In this document: one piece after another, positions 37,406-46,171 of the stretch
How the letters are laid out: the number at the start of each line of letters is the position of its first letter
Numbering within the stretch: position 1 is the first letter of the stretch
Source of the DNA: Oceanospirillum sanctuarii
Lineage (GTDB): Bacteria > Pseudomonadota > Gammaproteobacteria > Pseudomonadales > Halomonadaceae
NCBI RefSeq assembly: GCF_002150805.1
Contig: NZ_MTBA01000004.1
Coordinates: 248,001 to 312,000, forward strand
Direction: 5' to 3'
DNA length: 64,000 nucleotides
Notes under the pieces: generated by a model
What the model was told of the DNA's origin: nothing
The model's database searches: none
The model's input: only the letters and a program-made list of their open reading frames with translations
Program-made: the position numbers and the translations under genes

Positions 37406-38626
37406 TTATTCCCGAGCGGGAAGAGTCTTGGCATTCAGCACACGAATACTGATACCGATCACACAGGCGGTGAACAACATCGCCACCATAGGTAGCGGCG
37501 TGCCATCGGCGAAATAACCGATGATACCGCCGGAGAGGCCTCCGGAAAGAAAGCCCAGAGCGGCAATCAGTGCAGTTGCAGTGCCTGCCCGCTCCGGGAA
37601 GAGTTCGGTGGTGCAGGAGATGCTGTTTGCCACCACAAAGCTGTGGCTGCCCATAAAGAGCATGGTCAGAGGGATCAGCACATACAGGGAATGCTGATCC
37701 ACCAGCAGGATATACATCACCATCAACGCACTGGCGGTAAGCTGCATCCCCTGACCGAGAGCGATCAGCTGGCGGGATTCAAAACGACTTAAAAGCCTGA
37801 GATTGACCCGACTCATCAGCACCATGGCTGCGACATTAAAACCGAAAACAAAGGGATAAACGGTTTCAGACAGGCCAAAGTAGCCCATCAGCACACCGGG
37901 CGATGCAGTAATAAAGCCCAGTAAACCGGCATAGGCCGCACAGGTCGAGGTGATAAAACCCCAGACTCTGCGCTCTCGAATGACAACAAAGTAGTTCGCC
38001 AGCAGGTTGCCACTGGCTTTCATCGGACTGGTTTCCGGCAGATGCTTATAAAACAGCAGCATCAGGATCAGGGCATAAACCAGCAGAAAACCAAAGATAG
38101 TATTCCAGTTACTTACCTGCAGAATCAGCATCCCGATAATGGGTGCTGCAAGGGGGGCGACCATCATCACCTGCATCACCCGTATCAGGTTTGCCGCCCC
38201 GGCTTTACCGGAGCTTAGATCCCGGATAATGGCAGAGCTGTTCACCATCGCAAGACCACCACCTAGGGCTTGCAGAAAGCGCAATACCCAAAGCTGAACC
38301 AGACTGTCAGAGAGCATGATGCCAAGGCTTGACAGGGCAAAAATGCCAAGACCACTGACCACTAATTTACGGCGACCAAACCGATCCGACAGCGGGCCAC
38401 CCAACAGCTGCCCCAGACTAAGCCCCACCAGAAAATAGCTGATGGAGATCTCAACTTCATGCACAACGACATTGAAGTCTGTTGCCATTAACGGGATGGC
38501 AGACAGATAAATATCCGTTCCCAAGGGTGCAAGAGCAGTCAGCGCCGAGAGCATTAACAGCAGCCCGGTAGTCGCCTGAACAGCGGCAGCCTGTTGAGTT
38601 GAAATAGGGTGTTTTGGGTCAGACAT
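37406..38626 (-). CDS. MFS exporter, Bcr/CflA drug-resistance type
   Basis: 406 residues, 12 membrane segments. Family motifs PLGTDIYLSAIPLMATDF at TM1 and GQLLGGPLSDRFGRRKLVVSG between TM2 and TM3 indicate Bcr/CflA-type proton-driven efflux. ATG 38626 follows AGAGGA; an in-frame ATG at 38659 lacks a ribosome site. Substrate unknown. It lies beyond a terminator-like structure from uspA, so it is probably separately transcribed. Confidence 0.86.
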   Translation of the reverse strand: MSDPKHPISTQQAAAVQATTGLLLMLSALTALAPLGTDIYLSAIPLMATDFNVVVHEVEISISYFLVGLSLGQLLGGPLSDRFGRRKLVVSGLGIFALSSLGIMLSDSLVQLWVLRFLQALGGGLAMVNSSAIIRDLSSGKAGAANLIRVMQVMMVAPLAAPIIGMLILQVSNWNTIFGFLLVYALILMLLFYKHLPETSPMKASGNLLANYFVVIRERRVWGFITSTCAAYAGLLGFITASPGVLMGYFGLSETVYPFVFGFNVAAMVLMSRVNLRLLSRFESRQLIALGQGMQLTASALMVMYILLVDQHSLYVLIPLTMLFMGSHSFVVANSISCTTELFPERAGTATALIAALGFLSGGLSGGIIGYFADGTPLPMVAMLFTACVIGISIRVLNAKTLPARE

Positions 38627-38730
38627 GCAGTATGAATCCTCTTCACGGATGGCAGGCATCCCGGGAAAACATCAGAAACGGTCAGAGAAGAAAAAACAGG
38701 GTGAGCCGTGACGACTCAACCCTGTGAAAA

Positions 38731-38776
38731 AGCAACATGGCAAACCTCTTGCGCAAGGGGCATCAACCTTGTTGCT
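38731..38776 (-). terminator. Branched terminator after uspA
   Basis: Read leftward: AGCAACA pairs with TGTTGCT and encloses a second hairpin around the palindrome CTTGCGCAAG; a TTTTTC tail follows. It ends the uspA transcript before the MFS gene. Confidence 0.6.
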
Positions 38777-38922
38777 GTTATCCGCCTGAAGAGCAGGCAG
38801 TAACGGAAGTGATGGCAGTTCTTACACCGGCACAGTAGTCAAGAACCGCCAGATGGCACGGTTATCAGCTCACTTTGATAAAGCATCACACAGGCACAGT
38901 TGTGAAGCTCTGACAAAGGACC

Positions 38923-39396
38923 TTATAAAGGCACAGTCAGAATCGGGCGACGACAGTGATGCATCACTTTAGTCGGTGTATCACCCAACAGGCTGTTCTG
39001 GTGACGGACACCCATGACGATCACAGAGGCATCGATCTCATCGGCAACTTCCAGAATTTTTTTCCAGGGAGTGCCTTCTTCAACACGAGCTTCCAGCTGA
39101 CCTTCTTCCAGCATCTCAGAAGCATCCAGCTCTTCACGGCAGAAGCGCTCAACACGCTCAACCACCTGCTGCTGAACATGCTGCAGACTCTCATCGTGCA
39201 GGGCTTTCAGGCTCGGATCATCGCTCATCATAGAACGAACCAGACGCTCGGCGTGGCCGCTTACCGGCTCAACCACATGCAGAAAAGTGATCTTAGACTG
39301 ATAGTGACCACACAGGCTCATGGCCGCACGGAAAGCCGGACGAGAACCGGGACGGATATCGGAGGCATACAAAATTCGGGTAACACCGGGCAGCAT
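38923..39396 (-). CDS. Universal stress protein (UspA family)
   Basis: 157 residues, one Usp domain. Starts VTRILYASDIRPGSRPAFRAAMSLCG and ends VIVMGVRHQNSLLGDTPTKVMHHCRRPILTVPL. The usual ATP loop GxxGxxxxGS is altered here (G-V-R-H to G-D-T-P-T-K-V), so nucleotide binding is uncertain. Read after dctM with a 171-base gap that holds two hairpins, one hiding the ribosome site. Usp genes often follow TRAP transporter genes. Confidence 0.88.
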   Translation of the reverse strand: MLPGVTRILYASDIRPGSRPAFRAAMSLCGHYQSKITFLHVVEPVSGHAERLVRSMMSDDPSLKALHDESLQHVQQQVVERVERFCREELDASEMLEEGQLEARVEEGTPWKKILEVADEIDASVIVMGVRHQNSLLGDTPTKVMHHCRRPILTVPL

Positions 39397-39400
39397 CGCT

Positions 39401-39448
39401 AACCCTCCTTATCAGCTTGGAGGGTTCAGAGGTGGGTCGCCTCTGAAC
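39401..39448 (-). promoter_or_regulatory. Two overlapping leader hairpins at the uspA ribosome site
   Basis: In the leader RNA, CCTCTGAAC with GTTCAGAGG (39424-39448) forms hairpin 1. AACCCTCC with GGAGGGTT (39401-39426) forms hairpin 2, which buries the Shine-Dalgarno sequence of uspA. They share three bases, so they cannot both form completely. This is the layout of a translational switch; no ligand or regulator is known. Confidence 0.5.
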
Positions 39449-39567
39449 GCACTCCTGTCATTGTTATTCTGTTAGCTCTGTAAAACTTTGCTGAAGGCCG
39501 TTAAATGACCTTCAGACAAATGCTTTTCGCGTTCAGGCGCTAAAGCACGCTTATCGGTAAAGTGCAC

Positions 39568-40896
39568 TTATCGATACAGCAATTCCGGCAGGAACAGGGC
39601 GATCTGAGCAATAAAGGTGATCAGCGCCAGACGGATGATATCGGCCATCCAGAACGGTGTTACGCCCTTGAAGATGGTGCCCGGTTTCACATCCCGGAGA
39701 ACCGCACTTAACACGAAGACGTTCATCCCCACCGGCGGCGTGATCAGACTGATCTCAGTTACCACCACAACCACGATACCGAACCAAACCAGATCGAAGC
39801 CCAGACTCTGAACCAGCGGGTAGAAGATAGGCACGGTCAGCAGCATCATGGACAGACTCTCAAACACCATACCCAGCACGATGTAGATCGCCAGAATCAC
39901 CAGAATCACACCCATCGGGCTAACATCCAGTGAGGTCACAAACGCCAGAAGAGCATCCGGCAGACCTGCACGGTTGATAAAGTCAGAGAACACCAGTGCA
40001 CCGATCAGAACACCAAACAGCATCGCTGTAGTTCGACCGGTATCTGTCATCGCATGGAACAGGGAGCCCAGAGTCAGGGAACGACGGGCCAGAGCGATAA
40101 TGAAAGCACCGCCAGCACCGATACCCGCCGCCTCAGTTGGCGTGAAGACACCCAGATAGATACCGCCCATCACGATGGTGAAAAGAACCAGCACGCCCCA
40201 AACACCTTTCAGTGCTGCGAAACGCTCGCTCCAGCTCATTTTCTCCCCCGGAGGACCGGCTTCAGGATTACGCCATACGATATAACGTACCGCCGCCAGA
40301 TAAAGCAGAATCCCCAGCAGACCGGGCAGGAAACCCGCCGCAAACAGCTCACGGATACTGGATTCGGTCAGCAGACCGTAGATCACCAGAATCACACTTG
40401 GCGGAATCAGAATACCCAGCGTACCACCGGCTGCGATAGACGCGGTTGCCAGAGAGTCGGAGTAACCAAATTTACGCATTGGCGGCATTGCCACCTTCGC
40501 CATGGTTGCAGAGGTCGCCAGAGAGGAACCACAGATCGCGGAGAAGCCACCACAGGCCACAACCGTTGCCATGGACAGACCACCTTTACGATGACCCAGG
40601 AAAGCATAAGAAGCCTGATAAAGTTCCTGAGACAGACCGGATTTGGTCACCAGGTTACCCATCAGAATAAACAGAGGAATAACGGACAGACCGTACTCCT
40701 GTGCAGTGTCAATAACACGGTTCGACGCCATAGACAAAGCGCCGGTCCAGCGGAAATCAAAGAAGTTGTCAAAGCCCAGCCCCTGCAGGTAGGCGAAGCC
40801 GAAGAACCCTACAAAACCCATCGCGAAGGCGATCGGGATTCGCACGATTACAATCAGCGCCAGCAGAATAGCAAAGCCGATAAGTGCTACAGTCAT
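39568..40896 (-). CDS. dctM: TRAP transporter large permease (DctM)
   Basis: 442 residues, about 12-13 membrane segments. DctM hallmarks: RIPIAFAMGFVGF, PLFILMGNLVTKSGLSQELY, CGGFSAICGSSLATSATMAKVAMPPMRKFGY, GGTLGILIPPSVILVIYG and GEMSLITPPVGMN-like EISLITPPVGMNVFVLS near the end. Follows dctP and dctQ. It forms the sodium-driven translocation channel of the transporter. With DctPQ it probably imports an aromatic or dicarboxylic acid linked to the hpa pathway. Confidence 0.93.
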   Translation of the reverse strand: MTVALIGFAILLALIVIVRIPIAFAMGFVGFFGFAYLQGLGFDNFFDFRWTGALSMASNRVIDTAQEYGLSVIPLFILMGNLVTKSGLSQELYQASYAFLGHRKGGLSMATVVACGGFSAICGSSLATSATMAKVAMPPMRKFGYSDSLATASIAAGGTLGILIPPSVILVIYGLLTESSIRELFAAGFLPGLLGILLYLAAVRYIVWRNPEAGPPGEKMSWSERFAALKGVWGVLVLFTIVMGGIYLGVFTPTEAAGIGAGGAFIIALARRSLTLGSLFHAMTDTGRTTAMLFGVLIGALVFSDFINRAGLPDALLAFVTSLDVSPMGVILVILAIYIVLGMVFESLSMMLLTVPIFYPLVQSLGFDLVWFGIVVVVVTEISLITPPVGMNVFVLSAVLRDVKPGTIFKGVTPFWMADIIRLALITFIAQIALFLPELLYR

Positions 40897-41037
40897 AAAC
40901 TTGGTCCGGAAAAAACGCAGATGACAAAACTCAGCCTGACCGGTGGCAGACAGAGCCGTTAGCTCTGCAACTGCACCAGACGATGAAACGATAACTCAGG
41001 GCCGAGCCACGGGTTTCAAAAAGCCACGAATTTCGAT

Positions 41038-41562
41038 TTAGTCACGGGTTTCGATAATGATCCGATAAACGCCATAGGTGATCATCAGTGCAGCAGTGGC
41101 ATAACTCATAACTGCGATGTACTGAACGATATAACCTACAGGTATTTCGAGGTACTCCGTTACCACGCCACGACGCAGAGAACGGCCACCCAGGTAGAAC
41201 ATACGTTCCGCCAGGAAGTAGAGTCCGGCAGACATCAGCAGTGCAGAGAACAAACCCAGCACGCGCATCAGTTTGTTGCTGATAAAGCTGTCCAGAATAT
41301 CAACCACAACATGGCCACCACGCCAGGTAACAATCGGCATCTGGGCGAATACAATCACCGCCAGACCAATTTCTGTCAGCTCTACGGCACCATCAACTGC
41401 ATTATCGAAGAAATATCGCCCGATTACGTCCATGCAAGTCAGAGCCATCAAAGCAAACAACACTACCGCCGCACAGGCCTCAAGGAAAAAGGCCAGCCAT
41501 ACGACTGGCCCTTTTTCTTCGTAGTGCTCTGCCACCCACTTAGGAAGCATTGCGAGAGACAT
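41038..41562 (-). CDS. dctQ: TRAP transporter small permease (DctQ)
   Basis: 174 residues, four membrane segments. DctQ family pattern: ALMALTCMDVIGRYFFDNAVDGAVELTEIGLAVIVF and WRGGHVVVDIL. Starts 12 bases after the dctP stop, with GGAG as ribosome site. It bridges DctM and the binding protein. Confidence 0.9.
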   Translation of the reverse strand: MSLAMLPKWVAEHYEEKGPVVWLAFFLEACAAVVLFALMALTCMDVIGRYFFDNAVDGAVELTEIGLAVIVFAQMPIVTWRGGHVVVDILDSFISNKLMRVLGLFSALLMSAGLYFLAERMFYLGGRSLRRGVVTEYLEIPVGYIVQYIAVMSYATAALMITYGVYRIIIETRD

Positions 41563-41574
41563 ACACTACTCCAC

Positions 41575-42633
41575 TTAGTTGCTGGCAGTTTTCATGTTGG
41601 CTTCGTAGTCGTGAGCGATCTTACGCAGCTCTTTCAGTGCTGCTTTCGCATCAACGTCACGATCTGCAACAGAGTCGATCCAAACCTGATCCATACCTTT
41701 GGTCAGTTTCACGAACTCTTTGTACATAGCGTCGTTTTTAGAGATACGCTTCACGTTTACGCCCGCTTCCTGTGCAGCTTTGTAGCCGTCCAGGTCAGCA
41801 CCGTCCCACGCGCTACCTGCCAGTGCAGACAGACGCAGACCAGATACGCGACGGATCGCTTCACGATCTTTCTCAGACAGGTCTTCCATGAAATCAGGGT
41901 TGATGAACATGGAGAAACTACCCAGGTACATACCACCAGGCAGAACGGTTACGTGGTTAGTTACTTCGTTCAGACGCAGAGACTTCTGCTCACCCATAGG
42001 GATGAATACGCCGTCAATAACGCCCTGCTGCAGCATTTCGTACACTTTAGGAGCCGGAGCACCTACAGGTGTTACGTGCATACGCTCAGCCAGAACACTC
42101 TGAACACCACCACCTACACGGATCTTCTTACCTTCAAGGTCAGTAAGAGAGTTGATTGGATCTTTGGAGTGGATCAGGCCAGGACCGTGGGTGAACATAC
42201 CCAGAACTTCCAGACCTTCAAATTCGCCCGCCTGTTTGAAGTGCTTGTTGTACACTTTCCAGAGAGCAACGGATGCAGCTTCAGCGCCTACACCCAGACC
42301 AGGCTGCTCAACCGCTTGTGGCAGTTTAAAACGACCCGGTACATAACCGTGATAGCTGAAAGATGCGTCGATTACACCATCTTCAACCAGCTGGAACATG
42401 GTTTTAGGGTGACCCAAACCTTGTTCGATTTTGATTTTTACGCGTCCTTCAGTCGCCTCTTCTACCCATTTAGCCCATGTAGGCCAAACGATAGCGTTCT
42501 GAGCTGCAGTTGGCGGTAACCAGGTACCTACACGCAGAACGGTTTCAGAAAAGGCTGCATTAGAGGCCAGCATAGTGGCACCTAAAGTCAGACCAACCAG
42601 GGCTTTTTTGAAGGTTTTCTTCATTATTGTCAT
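41575..42633 (-). CDS. dctP: TRAP transporter substrate-binding protein (DctP)
   Basis: 352 residues. Signal peptide about 1-29 (MTIMKKTFKKALVGLTLGA... cut after NAAFS), then the DctP/DctB fold: LRVGTWLPPTAAQNAIVWPTWAKWVEEATEGRVKIKI, GHPKTMFQLVEDGVIDASF, LEGKKIRVGGGVQSVLAERM, PKVYEMLQQGVIDGVF. The Arg in KIRVGG would clamp the ligand carboxylate. Start ATG 42633 is right behind GGAG. Next to hpaF/hpaE and in the same orientation, so 4-hydroxyphenylacetate or homoprotocatechuate is a possible ligand, but this is inference. Confidence 0.92.
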   Translation of the reverse strand: MTIMKKTFKKALVGLTLGATMLASNAAFSETVLRVGTWLPPTAAQNAIVWPTWAKWVEEATEGRVKIKIEQGLGHPKTMFQLVEDGVIDASFSYHGYVPGRFKLPQAVEQPGLGVGAEAASVALWKVYNKHFKQAGEFEGLEVLGMFTHGPGLIHSKDPINSLTDLEGKKIRVGGGVQSVLAERMHVTPVGAPAPKVYEMLQQGVIDGVFIPMGEQKSLRLNEVTNHVTVLPGGMYLGSFSMFINPDFMEDLSEKDREAIRRVSGLRLSALAGSAWDGADLDGYKAAQEAGVNVKRISKNDAMYKEFVKLTKGMDQVWIDSVADRDVDAKAALKELRKIAHDYEANMKTASN

Positions 42634-43051
42634 TGTTGTCTCCTGCTTAGGTTTTGCCCTATGGCCAGCCGTGCAGTAGGGTTGAGCAGGCCATAGTTCA
42701 CTCTTCTTATCGTTGTTAGTGCCTTTTAATCCAAGAACACCTTAATTTTCAGAACGCCTCTGCAGATCTCTGCCTGCTGAAACGAGTTTTAAATCACTTT
42801 AAAACTCTGAAAAGTATTTTCTGTATCAAATTCAATTCGTTAGCTGAAGCCATACCGGAGGAAAAAGCCGTAGCAGTGCTAATTTCAACCATCAAGGGTA
42901 CAGATCAAAGCTCCCGAATTTAAAATCTGACTTAGATCAGATTTCCAAGATACAACATTCTTTGCGATACCAAAAGAGAATCCTAAATAAAATTTATGTA
43001 TCTATTTGATTCGCAAAGCTCAGGCCCCAGAGGATTCACGGGGCCGAGCAC
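42634..43051. other. Intergenic region upstream of dctP, 418 bases
   Basis: AT-rich, no gene. Contains the perfect ten-base dyad GAGTTTTAAA / TTTAAAACTC with loop TCAC at 42784-42807, a candidate regulator site for dctP. No copy of the TTAACATATTAA element and no sigma-54 box seen. Confidence 0.5.
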
Positions 43052-43438
43052 TCACTTACCCACAAAAAGGGGATGGATGTTGTTCTTATTGAATTTGAGC
43101 ACTGGATCCAGCTCTGTCATCTCAAAAGAGATCTGGCAGTAGCCGTTATCCGTAACCGGCTTCATCCAGTCACACAGAATTTCAAACACCTTTTCCGCGA
43201 CCTGCTTTTTCAGCTCCATATCACGGCCATGGCCGATCTTCAGATTCAGGTTCAGAAAGGCAAACTCATCGCGGCCATCCGCCACACGATAGTCATAGCA
43301 ACGGATTGCACGGCTACGGACACCACCGATCGGGAACGCACCGGTAGAAACCACGTACTCGTGCAGGGCTTTGAACAGCGGCTGAAAATCAAGCTGCTCA
43401 TGCAGATTATCGGAATACTCCACAATAAAATGTGGCAT
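43052..43438 (-). CDS. hpaF: 5-carboxymethyl-2-hydroxymuconate delta-isomerase
   Basis: 128 residues, normal size for CHMI. Begins MPHFIVEYSDNL with Pro1 (after Met removal) as the catalytic base of this tautomerase-superfamily enzyme, and keeps GGVRSRAIRCYDYRVADG and FLNLNLKIGHGRD. Isomerises CHM in the homoprotocatechuate meta-cleavage route. GAGGTG precedes ATG 43438. It lies 72 bases downstream of hpaE. Confidence 0.93.
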   Translation of the reverse strand: MPHFIVEYSDNLHEQLDFQPLFKALHEYVVSTGAFPIGGVRSRAIRCYDYRVADGRDEFAFLNLNLKIGHGRDMELKKQVAEKVFEILCDWMKPVTDNGYCQISFEMTELDPVLKFNKNNIHPLFVGK

Positions 43439-43510
43439 AGATCACCTCAGTGTCAGCTAAAAGCACGACCGGAGTGCATTAAATGCACTCCGGCTTATTC
43501 CATCAGAAAA

Positions 43511-44974
43511 TCACACGCCCCATTTAGGGATGTGGTGTGAGCCCATGCTGATGCAGACGTTCTTAGGTTCACAGAACACTTCGAAGCTGTAATCACCGCC
43601 TTCACGACCGGTACCGGACGCTTTAACACCACCGAACGGTGTACGCAGATCACGTACGTTCTGGCTGTTAACAAACATCATGCCCGCTTCGATGCGGTTA
43701 GCGATGCGATGCACCTTGCCCACATCCTGAGTCCACAGGTAAGACGCCAGGCCGTAGTCGTTGTCGTTCGCCATGCGGATCACATCTTCTTCGTCTTTAA
43801 ACGGAATGATCACCGCCACAGGACCGAAGATCTCTTCACGGGCGATACGCATATCGTTGGTCACATCACGGAATGCAGTCGGACGAACGAAGTGACCGCC
43901 TTTCAGGTGATCCGGCAGCTCATCAACCGGCTTATCAGGGCCACCTGCGATCAGGGTCGCACCCTCTTCGATACCCAGCTTGATGTAACCGGTTACTTTC
44001 TCCCAGTGCGCCTGACTGATCAGAGAGCCAACCTTGGTGTCCATCTCGGTAGGATCACCCACCTTGATCTTGTTAGCGCGTGCTGCGAACTCTTCACAGA
44101 ACTTGTCGTAGATACCTTCCTGAACAAACAGACGGGAACCTGCTGTACAACGCTCACCATTGATAGAGAAGATACCGAATACCGCAGCATCCAGAGCGCG
44201 CTCGTAGTCACAGTCATCAAAGATGATTACCGGAGACTTACCGCCCAGCTCCATGGAGAACTTCTTCAGGCCTGCATTTGCGATGATGTGCTTACCGGTT
44301 GAGGTGCCACCGGTGAAAGAGATCGCATTGATGTTAGGGTCAGTGATCAGAGCGTTACCTGTGGTGCCGCCGAAACCGTGAACGATGTTGAATACGCCTG
44401 CCGGAACACCGGCTTCCAGGGCCAGATGCCCCAGGAAATCAGTAGACAGTGGCGACAGCTCAGACTGTTTCATTACAGCGGTGTTACCCAGCGCCAGCGC
44501 AGGAGCTGTTTTCCAGGTACCTGTCATAAAAGGCACGTTCCATGGCGAGATCAGAGCACATACACCTGTTGGCTGATACAGGGTGTAGTTCAGCATCTGG
44601 TCATCCATCGGATAGGTGTGACCGTTCATCTGACGGGACTTCTCAGCAAAGAAGTAGAAGTTGTTGGAAGAACGTGGAATCAGCGCATTCTGAGTCTGGT
44701 AGATCGGCAGACCGGTATCAGCGGTTTCCAGCTGAGCGATCTCTTCTACGTGCTGACCGATCAGATCACCCAGCTTTTCGATAATTTTAGAACGCTTGGC
44801 AATCGGCATATTGGCCCAGGCAGGGAATGCATCTTTTGCCGCCTGAGTTGCTGCTGCAACCTGCTCAGGTGTCGCGTGAGCAACCTCAGCCAGAACTTCA
44901 CCGGTTGCCGGGTTTACGGTTTCAAAAGTTTCCGGGCTTTCTACCCATTTGCCATTAATCAGGTTCTTAATCAT
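43511..44974 (-). CDS. hpaE: 5-carboxymethyl-2-hydroxymuconate semialdehyde dehydrogenase
   Basis: 487 residues, matching the length of E. coli HpaE. Aldehyde dehydrogenase with catalytic Asn146, Glu242 (MELGGK) and Cys276 (INGERCTAGS), and the HpaE-like end FEVFCEPKNVCISMGSHHIPKWGV. Oxidises the ring-cleavage semialdehyde with NAD. ATG 44974 chosen; nine upstream codons to 45001 lack a ribosome site. First gene of the leftward hpaE-hpaF(-dctPQM) transcript, driven by the promoter at 45113-45141 with two HpaR-type operators. Confidence 0.94.
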   Translation of the reverse strand: MIKNLINGKWVESPETFETVNPATGEVLAEVAHATPEQVAAATQAAKDAFPAWANMPIAKRSKIIEKLGDLIGQHVEEIAQLETADTGLPIYQTQNALIPRSSNNFYFFAEKSRQMNGHTYPMDDQMLNYTLYQPTGVCALISPWNVPFMTGTWKTAPALALGNTAVMKQSELSPLSTDFLGHLALEAGVPAGVFNIVHGFGGTTGNALITDPNINAISFTGGTSTGKHIIANAGLKKFSMELGGKSPVIIFDDCDYERALDAAVFGIFSINGERCTAGSRLFVQEGIYDKFCEEFAARANKIKVGDPTEMDTKVGSLISQAHWEKVTGYIKLGIEEGATLIAGGPDKPVDELPDHLKGGHFVRPTAFRDVTNDMRIAREEIFGPVAVIIPFKDEEDVIRMANDNDYGLASYLWTQDVGKVHRIANRIEAGMMFVNSQNVRDLRTPFGGVKASGTGREGGDYSFEVFCEPKNVCISMGSHHIPKWGV

Positions 44975-45098
44975 TGTTCTTTTCCGTCCTACCGTATGCA
45001 CTTAGCTGACCGCTCTGGTGAGCCGATCGCCTGTCTGTAAAGAGTGAGCCGCTGTTCTTTCCGGCAGTGAGTCTGAACACATCCTGCCAGCTAACAAC

Positions 45099-45110
45099 TT
45101 AACATATTAA
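45099..45110. promoter_or_regulatory. Putative HpaR operator A
   Basis: TTAACATATTAA, just downstream of the -10 of the hpaE promoter on the leftward strand, near the predicted transcription start. 21 bases (two helical turns) from operator B. Confidence 0.75.
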
Positions 45111-45112
45111 TC

Positions 45113-45141
45113 AATTTATTTAACATATTAACGATTGTCAA
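45113..45141 (-). promoter_or_regulatory. hpaE promoter
   Basis: Leftward TTGACA (45136-45141), 17-base spacer, TAAATT (45113-45118). The spacer contains putative operator B. Confidence 0.75.
45120..45131. promoter_or_regulatory. Putative HpaR operator B
   Basis: Second exact TTAACATATTAA, lying within the -35/-10 spacer of the hpaE promoter, so bound repressor would block polymerase. Confidence 0.75.
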
Positions 45142-45274
45142 CTCAGAAGTTGCTCCTGAAACTAAAATTGGTCTGATAACTTTAGTCTACTCTTAGGCAA
45201 AAACGACAAGAACTGCTCCACAGAGCAGATAAATACGGAACAAACAGAAACTGGTCACGGGATCAGAAATTTAA

Positions 45275-45286
45275 TTAACATATTAA
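45275..45286. promoter_or_regulatory. Putative HpaR operator C
   Basis: Exact TTAACATATTAA five bases upstream of a rightward TTGACA (45291-45296) that may be the -35 of hpaG1; the matching -10 is poor. A degenerate copy, TTAACATAGAAA, lies at 45322-45333. Confidence 0.7.
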
Positions 45287-45406
45287 GTTATTGACATTCC
45301 CAGCCTTAATCGCAAAACTAGTTAACATAGAAAGTAGTTGGCCTAGACACCCATCTGCATATCCACACATATCCAACAAGAATTCAAAGAATCTGGAGAT
45401 TTCGCC

Positions 45407-46159
45407 ATGAGGCACAGCCGAATCCTGAAGGATGGCGTAGCAACTGAGCTGGCTATCGACCCGAATCAAAAGCAGGACATGACGTCACAGCAATGGCTGC
45501 CTGCAACCACAGGCACCGTGTTTGGCATCGCGCTGAACGACAAAGAGCTTTGCGCCAGCCTGGAGCAGGCTTTTAACGAAAAGCCCCATGTTAATCCGCC
45601 GAAAACTCCGGTACTGCACATCAAAACCCCTAATACCCATATCGGTTATGGCGCGGCGATTCCTGCTCCAGCTGATGGCACCACCATCTATGCCGGTCCT
45701 TCTGTAGGTATCGTGATCGGCAAACAGGCAACACGCGTTTCTGAAGAGAGCGCTATGGATTACGTTGCCGGTTACACCATCGTGAACGAAGTCTCTCTGG
45801 CTGAAGGTTCTTTCTACCGTCCTGCGGTAAAAGCCAAGTGCCGTGATGGTTTCTGCCCAATCGGCCCTTGGGTGGTTAATAAAGAAGATGTATCCAGCCC
45901 GGAAAAACTGGCGATCAACACCTTTATTAACGACGAACTGGTTCACAGCACCAGCACCGATCAGCTGGTTCACAGCCTGCAAAAAGTTGTCAGCTACCTG
46001 AGCAGCTTTATGACGCTGCAGGAAGGTGACCTGATTATCGCCGGCACACCACTGCGTACTGAAAAACTGGCACTGAAAGCCGGTGATACCGTTGCCATCG
46101 AGATCGATTCTATCGGCCGACTGGAAAACACTGTCATCAACGAAGCAGAGCTGGGTTAA
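45407..46159 (+). CDS. hpaG1: HpaG1, N-terminal-type subunit of the decarboxylase/isomerase
   Basis: 250 residues of the fumarylacetoacetate hydrolase fold. Keeps HIKTPNTHIGYG, YVAGYTIVNEVSLAEGSFYRPAVKAKCRDGFCPIGPWVV and LIIAGTPLRTEKLALKAGD, as in the HpaG1 half of E. coli HpaG. With HpaG2 it decarboxylates and isomerises the OPET intermediate. In E. coli the halves are fused; here they are separate genes 12 bases apart. GGAG precedes ATG 45407. First gene of the rightward operon. Confidence 0.92.
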   Translation: MRHSRILKDGVATELAIDPNQKQDMTSQQWLPATTGTVFGIALNDKELCASLEQAFNEKPHVNPPKTPVLHIKTPNTHIGYGAAIPAPADGTTIYAGPSVGIVIGKQATRVSEESAMDYVAGYTIVNEVSLAEGSFYRPAVKAKCRDGFCPIGPWVVNKEDVSSPEKLAINTFINDELVHSTSTDQLVHSLQKVVSYLSSFMTLQEGDLIIAGTPLRTEKLALKAGDTVAIEIDSIGRLENTVINEAELG

Positions 46160-46171
46160 GGGGAAGTCACC

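Noticed and set aside
37406-38626. MFS exporter as part of the hpa island
   Set aside because: Separated from uspA by a branched terminator-like structure and without an HpaR-type element; orientation alone is not enough.
41311-42519. 402-codon antisense frame over dctP/dctQ
   Set aside because: Overlaps two clear TRAP transporter genes and has no domain signature.
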